NCBI RefSeq assembly: GCF_030036535.1
Contig: NZ_CP080387.1
Location: 2,414,501 to 2,478,500, forward strand
Length of the DNA: 64,000 nucleotides
Direction of reading: 5' to 3'
Origin: Agrobacterium cucumeris
Lineage (GTDB): Bacteria; Pseudomonadota; Alphaproteobacteria; Rhizobiales; Rhizobiaceae
The notes beneath the pieces were generated by a model. That model was not told where the DNA came from, did no database searches, and worked only from the letters and a program-made list of their open reading frames with translations. A program made the position numbers and the translations under genes. This document shows positions 49,396 through 58,688 of the stretch, one piece after another; the first letter of the stretch is position 1; each line of letters begins with the position of its first letter.

Positions 49396-49773
49396 ATGAG
49401 GCTCATGTTACAGCGCCGAATCGCCGCTCTGACCATGATGGTCGCAGGCGTCATTTTCACCGTAATGCCACCCGCAGCGGCAGAGGATTTCCGTGGCCGC
49501 CAAGATTATCGGCATCAACAATCACAGGCAAGTTTCTCTACGGACGGGCTGCCCTCCACCCTTCCCGGTGGCACCTATGTAGGGGCGATATCGGGGCTTC
49601 GCATACGCGGCAACGGCAATTATTTCGCGGTCGGCGGCCGGCTTGCGCGAAACGGCGCAGGTGTAACAACAACGGCGCCGTTTGCGCCCAAGGCGAAGAT
49701 AATAAATGTCCGCGCCGAAACCGCCAGCGATGCCTGCGCCTACGAGCATGGCGTCTGCATCATCCGGCCCTGA
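49396..49773 (+). CDS. Secreted small protein of unknown function
   Basis: 125-aa protein with a signal peptide (cleavage near PPAAA-EDF, residue 29). The mature part is glycine-rich and beta-prone (GLRIRGNGNYFAVGGRLARNG) with two cysteines close to the C-terminus (DACAYEHGVC), which may form a disulfide. I do not recognise its family. An ATG at 49405 is an alternative start; GGAG sits close upstream of both. It is divergent from sdhC, across a 296-base AT-rich gap, and convergent with the methyltransferase. Confidence 0.6.
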   Translation: MRLMLQRRIAALTMMVAGVIFTVMPPAAAEDFRGRQDYRHQQSQASFSTDGLPSTLPGGTYVGAISGLRIRGNGNYFAVGGRLARNGAGVTTTAPFAPKAKIINVRAETASDACAYEHGVCIIRP

Positions 49774-49782
49774 ATCAAACAA

Positions 49783-50427
49783 TCAGACGAAACGCCAAAC
49801 GGTGGTCTTCTTGACTTCGCTGTCTTCCAGAGCCCGCGTCACCGGAACCTGATAGGTCGCCTCGGCGAAAAGCCGCTGTTTGGGCAGATAGGCCCGCCCC
49901 GGATCGCCCACAAGCACGCTGATGCCCTTCGACGTCAATTCCAGAAACCATGGCAAGAGAAGGTCGGCGAAGGCGCGGTCGTAAAACACGTCTCCCGCCA
50001 GCAGAACATCCGCCTCTACCGGTTTGCCAACCAGATCAACGCCACTAAATCCTATATCCACGCCATTGAGCGCCGCGTTCAACCGAATGGCGGTTTCCGT
50101 CCACGGGTCGATATCGGCTGCAAGGACCTTGGCTGCGCCGGCCTTTGCCGCAGCGATGGCGACTAGCCCGGAGCCGCTGGCGAAATCCAGCACGCGCTTA
50201 CCAGAAACGCTTTCAGGATGATCGAGAACATAACGGGCAAGCCCCTGCCCGCCGGCCCAGGCAAAGGCCCAGAAGGGTGGCGGCAGACCGATCTCCTCCA
50301 GCTCCTCCTCCGTCTTCAGCCACAGCTCATGGGCTTCAGTGGCAAGATAAAGACGCAGTTCCGGCACATGCGGTGGATGCATGATGGCAGCATTGTCGAG
50401 AATGAAGCGTTCGGGATCGGTCTTCAC
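49783..50427 (-). CDS. SAM-dependent protein-lysine methyltransferase (METTL20/ETFB-type)
   Basis: 214-aa seven-beta-strand methyltransferase. The SAM motif is RVLDFASGSGLVAIAAAKAGA; the ADIDP strand end and the GDVFYD motif match the family containing METTL20 and Nnt1. A METTL20 homologue from A. tumefaciens has been reported to methylate ribosomal protein L7/L12 and the ETF beta subunit; this gene fits that description in family and organism type, though identity cannot be proved here. It starts 7 bp after the EVE gene, at the end of the tsaD operon. Confidence 0.83.
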   Translation of the reverse strand: MKTDPERFILDNAAIMHPPHVPELRLYLATEAHELWLKTEEELEEIGLPPPFWAFAWAGGQGLARYVLDHPESVSGKRVLDFASGSGLVAIAAAKAGAAKVLAADIDPWTETAIRLNAALNGVDIGFSGVDLVGKPVEADVLLAGDVFYDRAFADLLLPWFLELTSKGISVLVGDPGRAYLPKQRLFAEATYQVPVTRALEDSEVKKTTVWRFV

Positions 50428-50434
50428 CGAAGGA

Positions 50435-50878
50435 TCAGTCCGGTGATTTCGGCGGATTGGCGAGGTTGCCCATGCGGCAGACCTCGAGATATTCCTCTTC
50501 CGTCACCGGCTGCACGGAAAGCCGCATGGAGGTGACGAGCGACATCTTCTCCAATTTGGGGTTGGCCTTCACATCCTTCAGCGAAACCGGCTGCGGCATA
50601 TCGCAGACAGCGCGGATATCAACGCAGTCCCACTTCAGATCGCCTTCGGCGGTCGAGTCCGGATGCGACAGCGCGCAGACTTCGACGATACCGACGATAT
50701 CCAGCCCCTCATTGGAATGATAGAAGAAACCCTTGTCGCCAATCTTCATGGCGCGCATGTTGTTGCGCGCCTGATAATTGCGCACGCCGGTCCATTCTTC
50801 GCCCGCCTCGCCCTTGGCCTTCTGCATCTCCCAGGACCATTTGAACGGCTCGGACTTGTAAAGCCAGTAATTCGCCAT
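50435..50878 (-). CDS. EVE domain protein
   Basis: 147-aa EVE-domain protein (PUA-like fold). It opens with ANYWLYKSEPFKWSWE, then EWTGVRNYQARNNMRAMKIGDKGFFYHSNEG, a textbook EVE N-terminus that forms the pocket for modified bases in DNA or RNA. Its partner nucleic acid is unknown. It lies 6 bp from the YciI gene in the tsaD-gpsA operon. Confidence 0.93.
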   Translation of the reverse strand: MANYWLYKSEPFKWSWEMQKAKGEAGEEWTGVRNYQARNNMRAMKIGDKGFFYHSNEGLDIVGIVEVCALSHPDSTAEGDLKWDCVDIRAVCDMPQPVSLKDVKANPKLEKMSLVTSMRLSVQPVTEEEYLEVCRMGNLANPPKSPD

Positions 50879-50884
50879 GCCCGC

Positions 50885-51178
50885 TCAAGCTCCCGGATTG
50901 TTGAAGACCCAGTTATAGGGCTTCACGTCAACGCTTTCGAACAGGCCGGCCTTGGCATAGGGATCGGCATCGGCGAGCGCCCTGGCCGCATCGATATCGG
51001 CCGCTTCCACGATGACGAGGCTGCCGTTCGGCTTGCCTTCGGCATCCAGAAACGGGCCGGCGATCTTCAGCGTGCCCTCGGCATTCAGCTTGTTCAGATG
51101 CTCCAGATGGGCCGGGCGTGTTTCCATGCGCACGTTCAGGTGTCCGGGCTTGTCCTTGCAGATAAAGGCAAACAGCAT
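50885..51178 (-). CDS. YciI family protein
   Basis: 97-aa ferredoxin-like-fold protein of the YciI/YCII family, shown by MLFAFICKDKPGH, ETRPAHLEHLNKL, GPFLDAEGKPNGSLVIVEA and DPYAKAGLFESV. The conserved His-Asp pair suggests hydrolytic or dehydrochlorinase activity; substrate unknown. The ATG at 51178 has GAGGAG upstream. An in-frame ATG at 51208 overlaps the gpsA stop by 4 bases and is possible but less likely. Confidence 0.9.
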   Translation of the reverse strand: MLFAFICKDKPGHLNVRMETRPAHLEHLNKLNAEGTLKIAGPFLDAEGKPNGSLVIVEAADIDAARALADADPYAKAGLFESVDVKPYNWVFNNPGA

Positions 51179-51204
51179 TTTCGTCTCCTCAGGGTCGGCC
51201 ACAC

Positions 51205-52188
51205 TCATTCAGTGGTGATTGGCCGTGTCATCAATTGTTGCATGGCGCTCGCCACATCCAGATTGCCATCGATGATGGCAGCCACCGCTTCGGTAACCGG
51301 CATGTCGACGGCATGACTTTCTCCGAGCCGGGCAGCAACCGCAGCCGCAAAAGCACCCTCCACCAACCCGCCGGACATGTCCTTGCCTTCACCCCGGCCA
51401 AGCGCGATGCCGAAACGCAGGTTGCGCGACTGGTGGCTGGTGGCGGTCAGCACGAGATCACCAAGTCCGGAAAGGCCGCGTACCGTATCGGCCTTGCCGC
51501 CCATGGCGACGATGAGACGCGACATCTCGGCAAGGCCGCGCGAAATCAACGCCGCCCGGGCGGAGTCGCCAAGACCCGCGCCTTCGACGATACCGGCGGC
51601 AATGGCGAGAACATTCTTCAGCGCCCCGCCGAGCTGCACGCCAATACGGTCGGTGGAGGCATAAAGCCGGAAGGTCCTGCCGGAAATCGTGGTCGCCAGC
51701 CGTTCGGCAACCGCTGCGTCTTCCGCCGCAATCGCCATGGCGGTGGGCAGACCGCGCGCGATATCTGCCGCAAATCCCGGACCGGAAAGGACCGCAATGG
51801 GATGATGCGGCAGTTCCGCTTCCAGAAGTTCCGTTAGCAGGCGACCGGAGCTGCGGTCGATACCCTTGGCGCAGGTGACGATGATAGAGTCGTTAGCCAG
51901 ATAAGGACCATAATGACGCGCCGCATCCGCATGAGCCTGCGAGGGCATGGCGAAGAGCACGATATTGGCGCCAGCCAGCACATCCGGCTCGACCGAAAAT
52001 TCAAGCGCGTCCGGCAGCTCGACACCCGGCAGAGCCGCCTCGTGAACACGATCAGCCTTCAGATCGGCCATCAGCGATGCATCACGGCCGAGCAAGGTGA
52101 CGTCATGCCGGTTTTCCAGCGCAATGACGACGGCAAGCGCGGTTCCGAAGGCGCCAGCGCCGATGACGACGATTTTTTCCCGCTGCAT
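51205..52188 (-). CDS. gpsA: Glycerol-3-phosphate dehydrogenase [NAD(P)+]
   Basis: 327-aa enzyme that makes sn-glycerol-3-P for phospholipids by reducing dihydroxyacetone-P. The NAD motif is [14 protein letters not shown]; the catalytic lysine is in [15 protein letters not shown], and [16 protein letters not shown] is the conserved block. Its ATG shares one base with the tsaD stop (TGATG), so the two are coupled. Confidence 0.97.
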   Translation of the reverse strand: MQREKIVVIGAGAFGTALAVVIALENRHDVTLLGRDASLMADLKADRVHEAALPGVELPDALEFSVEPDVLAGANIVLFAMPSQAHADAARHYGPYLANDSIIVTCAKGIDRSSGRLLTELLEAELPHHPIAVLSGPGFAADIARGLPTAMAIAAEDAAVAERLATTISGRTFRLYASTDRIGVQLGGALKNVLAIAAGIVEGAGLGDSARAALISRGLAEMSRLIVAMGGKADTVRGLSGLGDLVLTATSHQSRNLRFGIALGRGEGKDMSGGLVEGAFAAAVAARLGESHAVDMPVTEAVAAIIDGNLDVASAMQQLMTRPITTE

Positions 52189-53285
52189 CAGGCCTTGGCT
52201 CCCCTTTTGCCGAAACCGATCAACGTCTCCGCATTGCCATCAAGTGGCCAGCGCGAGCGCGGCGGTATCTCCAGCGGATCGGCTTGCCTGCCATCCGCCA
52301 TGCGCTCCAGTCCCGCCCAGGCGATCATTGCCGCATTGTCGGTGCAAAGCCGGTGTGGCGGCGCAACGAAACGGAAGCCATGCGTATCGCAAAGCGCCTG
52401 CAGTGTCTGGCGGATTTCCTGATTGGCCGCAACGCCGCCGGCCACGACCAGCGCCGGTTTGGTTTCCAGCTGCGGAAACTCCTGGCTGAAACGGGCAAGG
52501 CCACGGCCGATGCGATCCTTGAGGGTGCGCGACACCGCCTTCTGGAAGGAGGCGCAGATATCGGCAATATCCTGCTCCGAAAGCGGCGCGATGGCGGTCG
52601 CCGCCTGCCGCACCGCCGTCTTCAGGCCGGAAAAGGAAAAATCGAGCCGTGTTTCGCCGACCATAGGGCGCGGCAGCGGAAACCGGTTCGGGTCACCCTT
52701 CGCCGCCGCCCTCTCGACAGCCGGGCCACCGGGATAGGGCAGGCCTAAAAGTTTCGCCGTCTTGTCGAAGGCTTCACCAAGCGCGTCATCGATGGTGGTG
52801 CCCCAGCGCTCATAATCGCCGACGCCACGCACCAGCACCAGTTGGGTATGCCCACCTGAAACCAGCAGCATCAGATAGGGGAAAGACAGGCCATCGGTCA
52901 GCCGCGCCGTCAGCGCATGGCCCTCGAGATGGTTGATGGCGTAGAGCGGCTTATCCGCAGCCATCGCAATCGCCTTGCCCGTCATCAGCCCTACCAGCAG
53001 GCCGCCAATAAGGCCGGGGCCGGATGTGGCAGCAATGGCGTCGATATCGGCAAGCGTCACACCCGCCTGCTCCAGCGCTTCTTCCACCAGCGTGTCCAAT
53101 GCCTCGACATGGGCGCGCGCGGCAATTTCCGGCACCACGCCGCCATAGGCGCTGTGTTCCTCAAGCTGCGACAAAACGACGTCGGAGACGATCTCGCCAC
53201 GCCCGTCCGCATGCCGAACCACAATGGATGCAGCGGTTTCGTCACAGCTTGTCTCTATGCCGAGTATACGAAGAAAGGGGGTCAT
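52188..53285 (-). CDS. tsaD: tRNA N6-threonylcarbamoyltransferase TsaD
   Basis: 365-aa ASKHA enzyme that puts threonylcarbamoyl on A37 of ANN-decoding tRNAs. [14 protein letters not shown] opens the protein, the metal-binding histidines H119 and H123 lie in [10 protein letters not shown], and [20 protein letters not shown] and [13 protein letters not shown] are conserved. A TTG just before the ATG at 53285 would add one residue. It is divergent from hemC with 73 bp between. Confidence 0.97.
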   Translation of the reverse strand: MTPFLRILGIETSCDETAASIVVRHADGRGEIVSDVVLSQLEEHSAYGGVVPEIAARAHVEALDTLVEEALEQAGVTLADIDAIAATSGPGLIGGLLVGLMTGKAIAMAADKPLYAINHLEGHALTARLTDGLSFPYLMLLVSGGHTQLVLVRGVGDYERWGTTIDDALGEAFDKTAKLLGLPYPGGPAVERAAAKGDPNRFPLPRPMVGETRLDFSFSGLKTAVRQAATAIAPLSEQDIADICASFQKAVSRTLKDRIGRGLARFSQEFPQLETKPALVVAGGVAANQEIRQTLQALCDTHGFRFVAPPHRLCTDNAAMIAWAGLERMADGRQADPLEIPPRSRWPLDGNAETLIGFGKRGAKA

Positions 53286-53358
53286 CAAATCTGTTCGTTC
53301 ATTGCGATCATGCGCTGAGTTGGTCTAAGACAACTCCGGTAACAATGGATAGACGCGG

Positions 53359-54288
53359 ATGCAAACAAAACCTTTCCGAATCGGCACGCGCGGCAGCCCT
53401 CTGGCGCTCGCACAGGCTTATGAGACCCGCAGCCGGCTGATGTCGGCGCATGGCCTGCCGGAAGACATGTTCGAAATCGTCGTGCTATCCACCAAGGGTG
53501 ATCGGATAACCGACCGCGCTTTGTCGGAGATCGGTGGCAAGGGCCTGTTCACGGAGGAACTGGAAAATCAGCTTCTGTCCGGCGAACTCGATATTGCCGT
53601 GCATTCCTCCAAGGACATGCCGACTATTTTGCCTGAGGGCCTCTATCTTTCCGCCTTCCTGCCGCGTGAAGACATGCGTGACGCCTTTATTGGTCGCACC
53701 GCGCCGAGGCTTCTGGAGTTGCCGCAGGGCGCCGTTGTCGGCTCCGCCTCTCTGCGCCGTCAGGCGCTGATCCGCCGCCTGCGGCCGGATCTGAGCGTCA
53801 TCGTTTTTCGCGGTCTGGTCGATACCCGCCTGCGCAAGCTCGAAGAAGGCCATGCGGATGCCACGCTCCTTGCCTTTGCCGGCCTGAAGCGGCTCGGCAA
53901 GGAGAACGTGCCGACGGAAATTCTCGACCCAAAGGAATTTCCCCCTGCTCCGGCGCAAGGCGCGATCTGTGTGGAAAGCCGCATCGGCGACACCCGCATG
54001 GACGAGCTGCTTGCCCCCATAAATGACAGGCCGACCTTTGACGCCGTGACCTGTGAGCGCGCCTTTCTGGCCGCACTTGACGGCTCCTGTCGTACGCCGA
54101 TCGCCGGTTATGCGACCTGCGACGGCGAAGATTTGCATTTTTCCGGCCTGATCCTTACGCCCGATGGCCAGACGAGCCACAGCATTGAAATCTCCGGTAA
54201 CCGCAGCGATGCGGCAAAACTCGGCCGACAGGCCGGCGAAGAGGTGCGCGCCAAGGCGGGCAGCAATTTCTTCGAAGGCTGGAGCTGA
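53359..54288 (+). CDS. hemC: Hydroxymethylbilane synthase (porphobilinogen deaminase)
   Basis: 309-aa enzyme that polymerises four porphobilinogens. [14 protein letters not shown] is its N-terminal signature; the dipyrromethane cofactor cysteine is in [13 protein letters not shown], and [11 protein letters not shown] and [10 protein letters not shown] are conserved. It is the first gene of the hemC-hemD-mic60-hemY unit. Confidence 0.97.
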   Translation: MQTKPFRIGTRGSPLALAQAYETRSRLMSAHGLPEDMFEIVVLSTKGDRITDRALSEIGGKGLFTEELENQLLSGELDIAVHSSKDMPTILPEGLYLSAFLPREDMRDAFIGRTAPRLLELPQGAVVGSASLRRQALIRRLRPDLSVIVFRGLVDTRLRKLEEGHADATLLAFAGLKRLGKENVPTEILDPKEFPPAPAQGAICVESRIGDTRMDELLAPINDRPTFDAVTCERAFLAALDGSCRTPIAGYATCDGEDLHFSGLILTPDGQTSHSIEISGNRSDAAKLGRQAGEEVRAKAGSNFFEGWS

Positions 54289-54292
54289 GCCG

Positions 54293-55033
54293 GTGCGGAT
54301 CGTCGTCACCCGGCCGCAGCGTTCGGGCGAAAGGACGGCCGCAAAGCTTGAAGCGCTCGGCCACGAGCCGGTACTTGTTCCGCTGTTTCATCCCGTTCAT
54401 CATGGTGAACGCGCCATCTCGGCGCTCTCCTGCCCGCTGGCGGCCATCGCGGTAACCAGCGCAGAGGCGGTGCGGGCGCTGGACACATTCGGAGAGCGAC
54501 TGGCCCCGCATCTGTCGAAACCGCTTTTTGCCGTCGGCGGAGCGACAGCGCAAGCGGCGGAAAAAGCTGGCTTCGGGCAGATATTCACCGCGTCAGGAGA
54601 TGCGCTCGGTCTGACTGCACTGGTGACGGAGCACCGCGCTCTTTTTTCCGAAGGGCAACCCCTGCTCTATCTCGCTGGCAGACCACGTGGCTCCGTCTTC
54701 GAGGAAGGTCTTGCCGTAGCAGGCATTCCCTTCAGAACGGTCGATTGTTACGAGATGCTGCCCTCGGACATCTCCGAAAACATGCTTGAAACGGCCCTTC
54801 TCCACGCCACTGTCGATGTAGTCCTGCTCTATTCGTCCGAAGCGGCACGGGCTTTTTTCAGCCATGCGTCGGCGGAAAAATATGTGGGTGCGCTGGCGGC
54901 GGTCCAGTTCATCTGCATCAGCCGCAATGTGCTTTCTCTGGTTCCGGAAATTTTCCGCTCAAAGGCCATTGCCGCCGAAGAGCCGAGCGAGGCGGCGATG
55001 TTCGAACTTCTGTGCCAGTACTCTGGAACCTAA
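54293..55033 (+). CDS. hemD: Uroporphyrinogen-III synthase
   Basis: 246-aa two-lobed enzyme that cyclises hydroxymethylbilane with D-ring inversion. Sequence is weakly conserved in the family; VRIVVTRPQRSGERTAAKLEALGHEP, AIAVTSAEAVRAL, FAVGGATAQAAEKAGF and the later YEMLP and LYSSEAARAFF fit it well. The GTG at 54293 is chosen because GGAG lies 8 nt upstream (within the hemC stop region); a 43-residue extension inside hemC is rejected. Confidence 0.9.
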   Translation: MRIVVTRPQRSGERTAAKLEALGHEPVLVPLFHPVHHGERAISALSCPLAAIAVTSAEAVRALDTFGERLAPHLSKPLFAVGGATAQAAEKAGFGQIFTASGDALGLTALVTEHRALFSEGQPLLYLAGRPRGSVFEEGLAVAGIPFRTVDCYEMLPSDISENMLETALLHATVDVVLLYSSEAARAFFSHASAEKYVGALAAVQFICISRNVLSLVPEIFRSKAIAAEEPSEAAMFELLCQYSGT

Positions 55034-55106
55034 TTGGCGTTCGCCCCTTTCCTTTGCCGCCGTCACTGACTAGGTTTAGAGTACTGCAGGCAGAAATGAG
55101 GTTGTC

Positions 55107-56558
55107 ATGGTATCGGGAAAGCCGCCACGCCACTCCAAGTCCAAAGCCGAACCGGTCACGATCGACCTGGACGCAAAAGACGTGAAAGCAATTTCCGCCG
55201 AAGGGGACGCTGCCAGGATGGACGAAAAGCCCGATGACAAAACGCCGGCATCGCCGGTAGAACCGGGTGCTCCGGAAACGAAGCCTGAAACAGCCGCAAC
55301 GGGCAATCCCGCACCCATCTGGGACCAGCCGAAGAAAACCGCCATCGAGCCTGAGCCCAATGTTGGCAAAGCGGGCTCCGCAGCTGCCGAACCGAAGGCT
55401 GAGAGCTCCGGGGACAAGCAGAAAGAGCCGGTCTCGCAGGCTGCTGTTCCGCCCAAAGCCGACGTAAAACCGACGACGGATACAGCCGGAACGAGCGCCG
55501 CCGCAACCGCGGCTGCGGCTTCGAAACCGGCCTTTGGCGCTACAGCCTCCACCAGCACATCCGGCAACGCCTCTGCTGCCAAACCCCCGACCACAACCTC
55601 GTCTTCGGGACCGGCCAAGCCCTCCACCCCACAGCAGGCGGAGCGCAAACAGGCGGCAACCTCCGGCCTTATTGCGGCGGGTATCGTCGGCGGCCTCATA
55701 GCACTCGCCGCCGCCGGCAGCATGCAATATGCGGGCATCCTGCCCTCCTCCAATTCCGGAAGAGCCGGAAGCGATGAGATTGCCGCACTGAAAACTGATA
55801 TCACCGGCCTGCGGCAGCAACTCGCCAATGCCCCGGCAGCGGACACTTCGGCACTGGAGCAGCGCATTGCAGCGCTCGAAGGCGCGAAGGGTGAGGCCCC
55901 GCAGGTGGATGGGCTTGCGGAAAAAATTGCCGCGCTGGAAACCGCGCTGCAGTCGGAACGATCCGCACAGGCCTCGGCAACAGCAGATCTGACGCGCCGC
56001 CTTACTGACGCGGAAACCAAGATCAACGAACCGCGCGACGATATCGAAGTCGCCCGCGCCATCGCCTCGGCCGCGCTGAAGGCCGCGATCGATCGCGGTG
56101 GTCCGTTCCTCACGGAACTCGACACGCTCTCCAAGGTCACGCCTGATGATCCGGCCATTTCATCGCTGCAATCCTTTGCCGCAACCGGCGTGCCGTCGCG
56201 TTCGGAGCTGATGCAGAAATTCCCTGACGTCGCCAATGCGATGCTGTCAGCCATCAACCAGCCCGACCCCAATCAGGGCATCATGGAACGCCTGACGGAA
56301 AGCGCCTTTTCGCTGGTAAAGGTGCGCCCGGTCGGAAATATCGAGGGTGAAACACCCGACGCCATGATCGCGCGCATGGAAAACAAGCTGCGCAACGGTG
56401 ATCTGCAGGGCGCAGCACTTGAATGGAACGGGCTTCCCGAGGCGGCCAGGACGGCATCTGCCGATTATAAAAAATCTCTGGATGCACGCATCGAGGTCGA
56501 AAATCTGGTGGGCGGCACGTTGAACCGGGCCATCACCAGCACCGGCAGGCAGGGGTAA
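55107..56558 (+). CDS. Mitofilin/Mic60-like inner-membrane protein
   Basis: 483-aa protein: an N-terminal disordered, acidic and alanine/proline-rich cytoplasmic segment (about 1-180), one membrane helix (about 186-210, TSGLIAAGIVGGLIALAAAG), a coiled-coil region (about 220-315) and a C-terminal mitofilin-signature region (about 330-475). Alphaproteobacterial Mic60 homologues are typically encoded between hemD and hemY, as here, and shape intracytoplasmic membranes or connect to outer-membrane proteins. GAGG precedes the ATG. Its composition bias causes many overlapping false frames. Confidence 0.85.
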   Translation: MVSGKPPRHSKSKAEPVTIDLDAKDVKAISAEGDAARMDEKPDDKTPASPVEPGAPETKPETAATGNPAPIWDQPKKTAIEPEPNVGKAGSAAAEPKAESSGDKQKEPVSQAAVPPKADVKPTTDTAGTSAAATAAAASKPAFGATASTSTSGNASAAKPPTTTSSSGPAKPSTPQQAERKQAATSGLIAAGIVGGLIALAAAGSMQYAGILPSSNSGRAGSDEIAALKTDITGLRQQLANAPAADTSALEQRIAALEGAKGEAPQVDGLAEKIAALETALQSERSAQASATADLTRRLTDAETKINEPRDDIEVARAIASAALKAAIDRGGPFLTELDTLSKVTPDDPAISSLQSFAATGVPSRSELMQKFPDVANAMLSAINQPDPNQGIMERLTESAFSLVKVRPVGNIEGETPDAMIARMENKLRNGDLQGAALEWNGLPEAARTASADYKKSLDARIEVENLVGGTLNRAITSTGRQG

Positions 56559-56562
56559 GGGC

Positions 56563-58185
56563 ATGACCAGAATTTTGACTTTCGCCCTTATCGTTCTGGC
56601 GCTCGGTTTCGGCTTTTCCTGGCTGGCAGACCGGCCGGGCGTGCTTTCCATCGTCTGGCAGGGCCAGCTGATCGAAATGAGCCTGATCGTCGCCGCCTCG
56701 ATCATCGCTGCGCTCGTTGCGGCCGTCATGCTGGTCTGGTGGGTCGTCAACGCCGTCTGGACCTCGCCGAATGCCGCCCGCCGTTATTTCCGTGCCCGCA
56801 AGCGTGACCGCGGTTATCAGGCGCTCTCCACCGGCCTCATTGCCGCTGGTGCCGGAAACGCCATTCTCGCCCGCAAGATGACGGCTCGCACACAAGGATT
56901 GCTCAACGCCGATCAGGAGCCGCTGATCCACCTGCTCGATGCGCAGGCCGATCTCATCGAAGGCAAATATGACGAGGCGCGCCGCAAGTTCGAAGCCATG
57001 GCCCGCGATCCCGAAACCCGCGAGCTTGGCCTTCGCGGCCTTTATATTGAGGCGCGCCGTCAGGGTGCATATGAGGCCGCCCAGCAATATGCCGAGGACG
57101 CGGCGGAAAAAGCCCCCTACCTGCCCTGGGCAGCACAGGCGACGCTGGAAAATCGTTGTCGCAACGGACAGTGGGATGACGCGATCCGTCTGCTCGATCA
57201 GCAGAAGGCAGCCAGCGTCATCGAACGCGGTGAGGCGGAGCGGCTGAAAGCCGTGCTTCTCACCGCCAAGGCCGGCGAAAAGCTGGAAAGCGATCCGATA
57301 GGTGCCCGCGAGGATGCAAAACACGCCCTCAAGCTCGCAAAGAGCCTCGTCCCGGCAGCGCTGATCGCAGCAAAATCCTATCTGCGCGAAGACAATCTGC
57401 GCAAGGCCGCCACGGTTCTGGAGCCCGTGTGGAAAACCGATCCGCACCCGCAGATCGCCGAACTTTATGTCCGCGCCCGCAGCGGTGATACCGCCATTGA
57501 CCGGCTGAAACGTGCCGAGCGGCTCGAAAGCCTGAAGCCCAACAATATCGAATCCCTGTTCGCCGTGGCGCAGGCAGCACTCGACGCCAAGGAATTTGCC
57601 AAGGCGCGGGCCAAGGCAGAGGCCGCAGCCCGGATCGAGCCGCGCGAAAGCATCTTCCTGCTGATGGCCGATATCGAAGAGGCCGAAACCGGCGATCAGG
57701 GCCGGGTGCGCTACTGGATGGCGCAGGCGCTGCGCGCGCCGCGTGACCCTGCCTGGGTGGCGGATAGCGTCGTTTCGGAAAAATGGCTGCCGATTTCGCC
57801 AGTAACGGGCCGTCTCGACGCCTTCGAATGGAAAGCACCGTTTGGCCAGCTCGAGGGTCCTGTCGAAGATCTGACAATCGAAAATGCGATTGCCGCAGCG
57901 CCAGCAAGGGCGGAACCGGAACTGGTTGCGAAAACAATCGTCGTCGAAGCTGCTCCCGAGCCTCATGCCGAGCCGAAATCCGCTCCCGCCGCACCGATAG
58001 AGGTGGTGCCGGCCGTATCGGTTCCGAAGGAGAATAAGCCCGCCACCATCGGAGCGCCGGTTGAAACCAATGCAGCGGATGAGAAGGTGGAAGCAGTACC
58101 CTTCTTCGGCGGCGCGCCGGATGACCCCGGCGTCAAGAAACCCGGCGCAGAAGCCGAACCCAAGACCAGGCTCAAACTCTTCTGA
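56563..58185 (+). CDS. hemY: HemY-like TPR membrane protein
   Basis: 540-aa inner-membrane protein with the HemY N-terminal domain: two helices (about residues 3-22 and 42-66) separated by LADRPGVLSIVWQGQLIE, then tetratricopeptide repeats to about residue 400 and a low-complexity alanine/glutamate/proline tail. It is not the oxidase also called HemY in Gram-positives. A role in heme-related membrane organisation is assumed from its constant linkage with hemCD. It begins 4 bp after the mic60-like gene. Confidence 0.88.
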   Translation: MTRILTFALIVLALGFGFSWLADRPGVLSIVWQGQLIEMSLIVAASIIAALVAAVMLVWWVVNAVWTSPNAARRYFRARKRDRGYQALSTGLIAAGAGNAILARKMTARTQGLLNADQEPLIHLLDAQADLIEGKYDEARRKFEAMARDPETRELGLRGLYIEARRQGAYEAAQQYAEDAAEKAPYLPWAAQATLENRCRNGQWDDAIRLLDQQKAASVIERGEAERLKAVLLTAKAGEKLESDPIGAREDAKHALKLAKSLVPAALIAAKSYLREDNLRKAATVLEPVWKTDPHPQIAELYVRARSGDTAIDRLKRAERLESLKPNNIESLFAVAQAALDAKEFAKARAKAEAAARIEPRESIFLLMADIEEAETGDQGRVRYWMAQALRAPRDPAWVADSVVSEKWLPISPVTGRLDAFEWKAPFGQLEGPVEDLTIENAIAAAPARAEPELVAKTIVVEAAPEPHAEPKSAPAAPIEVVPAVSVPKENKPATIGAPVETNAADEKVEAVPFFGGAPDDPGVKKPGAEAEPKTRLKLF

Positions 58186-58199
58186 CCAACAGGATATCG

Positions 58200-58688
58200 A
58201 TGCTCAACCGGATTCAGTCGTTTATTCAGAACCTCGTCGGTCCGCATGCGGATGATTTCAGCCCCGATGATTTGAGGGTGGCAGTCGCCGCCCTCTGTTT
58301 TCAGGTGATGGAAGCGGATGGCACTGTCTCGAAAAGCGAGCGTGACCGCCTGCGTGAAATCCTGCAGGATTATTACCATCTCGATGCCGGCAAGCTGGAC
58401 GTTCTTCTCGCCGCCGGTCAGGAGGCCGGCAAGGAGGCAGTCGATTATTACCGCTTCACCACCGACATCCGCCGCCATCTCGACGAAGATCAGCGCGTGG
58501 AGCTTATTGGCATATTATGGGATATTGTTTACGCTGACGGCGAACGAAGCGAAATGGAAGACCATGTGATCTGGCGAGTCGCCGATCTGCTCGGTGTGTC
58601 CGTTCGCGACAGGGTTCTGCAACGTCAGCAGGCCGCCACGCGGTCCGGGCCGGCTGAAGAAAGCGAAAACCAAGACGATGCTGTTTGA
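58200..58688 (+). CDS. TerB family protein
   Basis: 162-aa acidic, helical protein of the TerB/tellurite-resistance B fold (VAALCFQVMEADGTVSKSERDRLREIL, then a second ADGERSEMEDHVIWRVADLL repeat with conserved acidic metal-binding residues). Many such proteins have no proven link with tellurite. It lies 14 bp after hemY and its last 11 bases overlap the amidotransferase gene, implying co-translation. Confidence 0.85.
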   Translation: MLNRIQSFIQNLVGPHADDFSPDDLRVAVAALCFQVMEADGTVSKSERDRLREILQDYYHLDAGKLDVLLAAGQEAGKEAVDYYRFTTDIRRHLDEDQRVELIGILWDIVYADGERSEMEDHVIWRVADLLGVSVRDRVLQRQQAATRSGPAEESENQDDAV

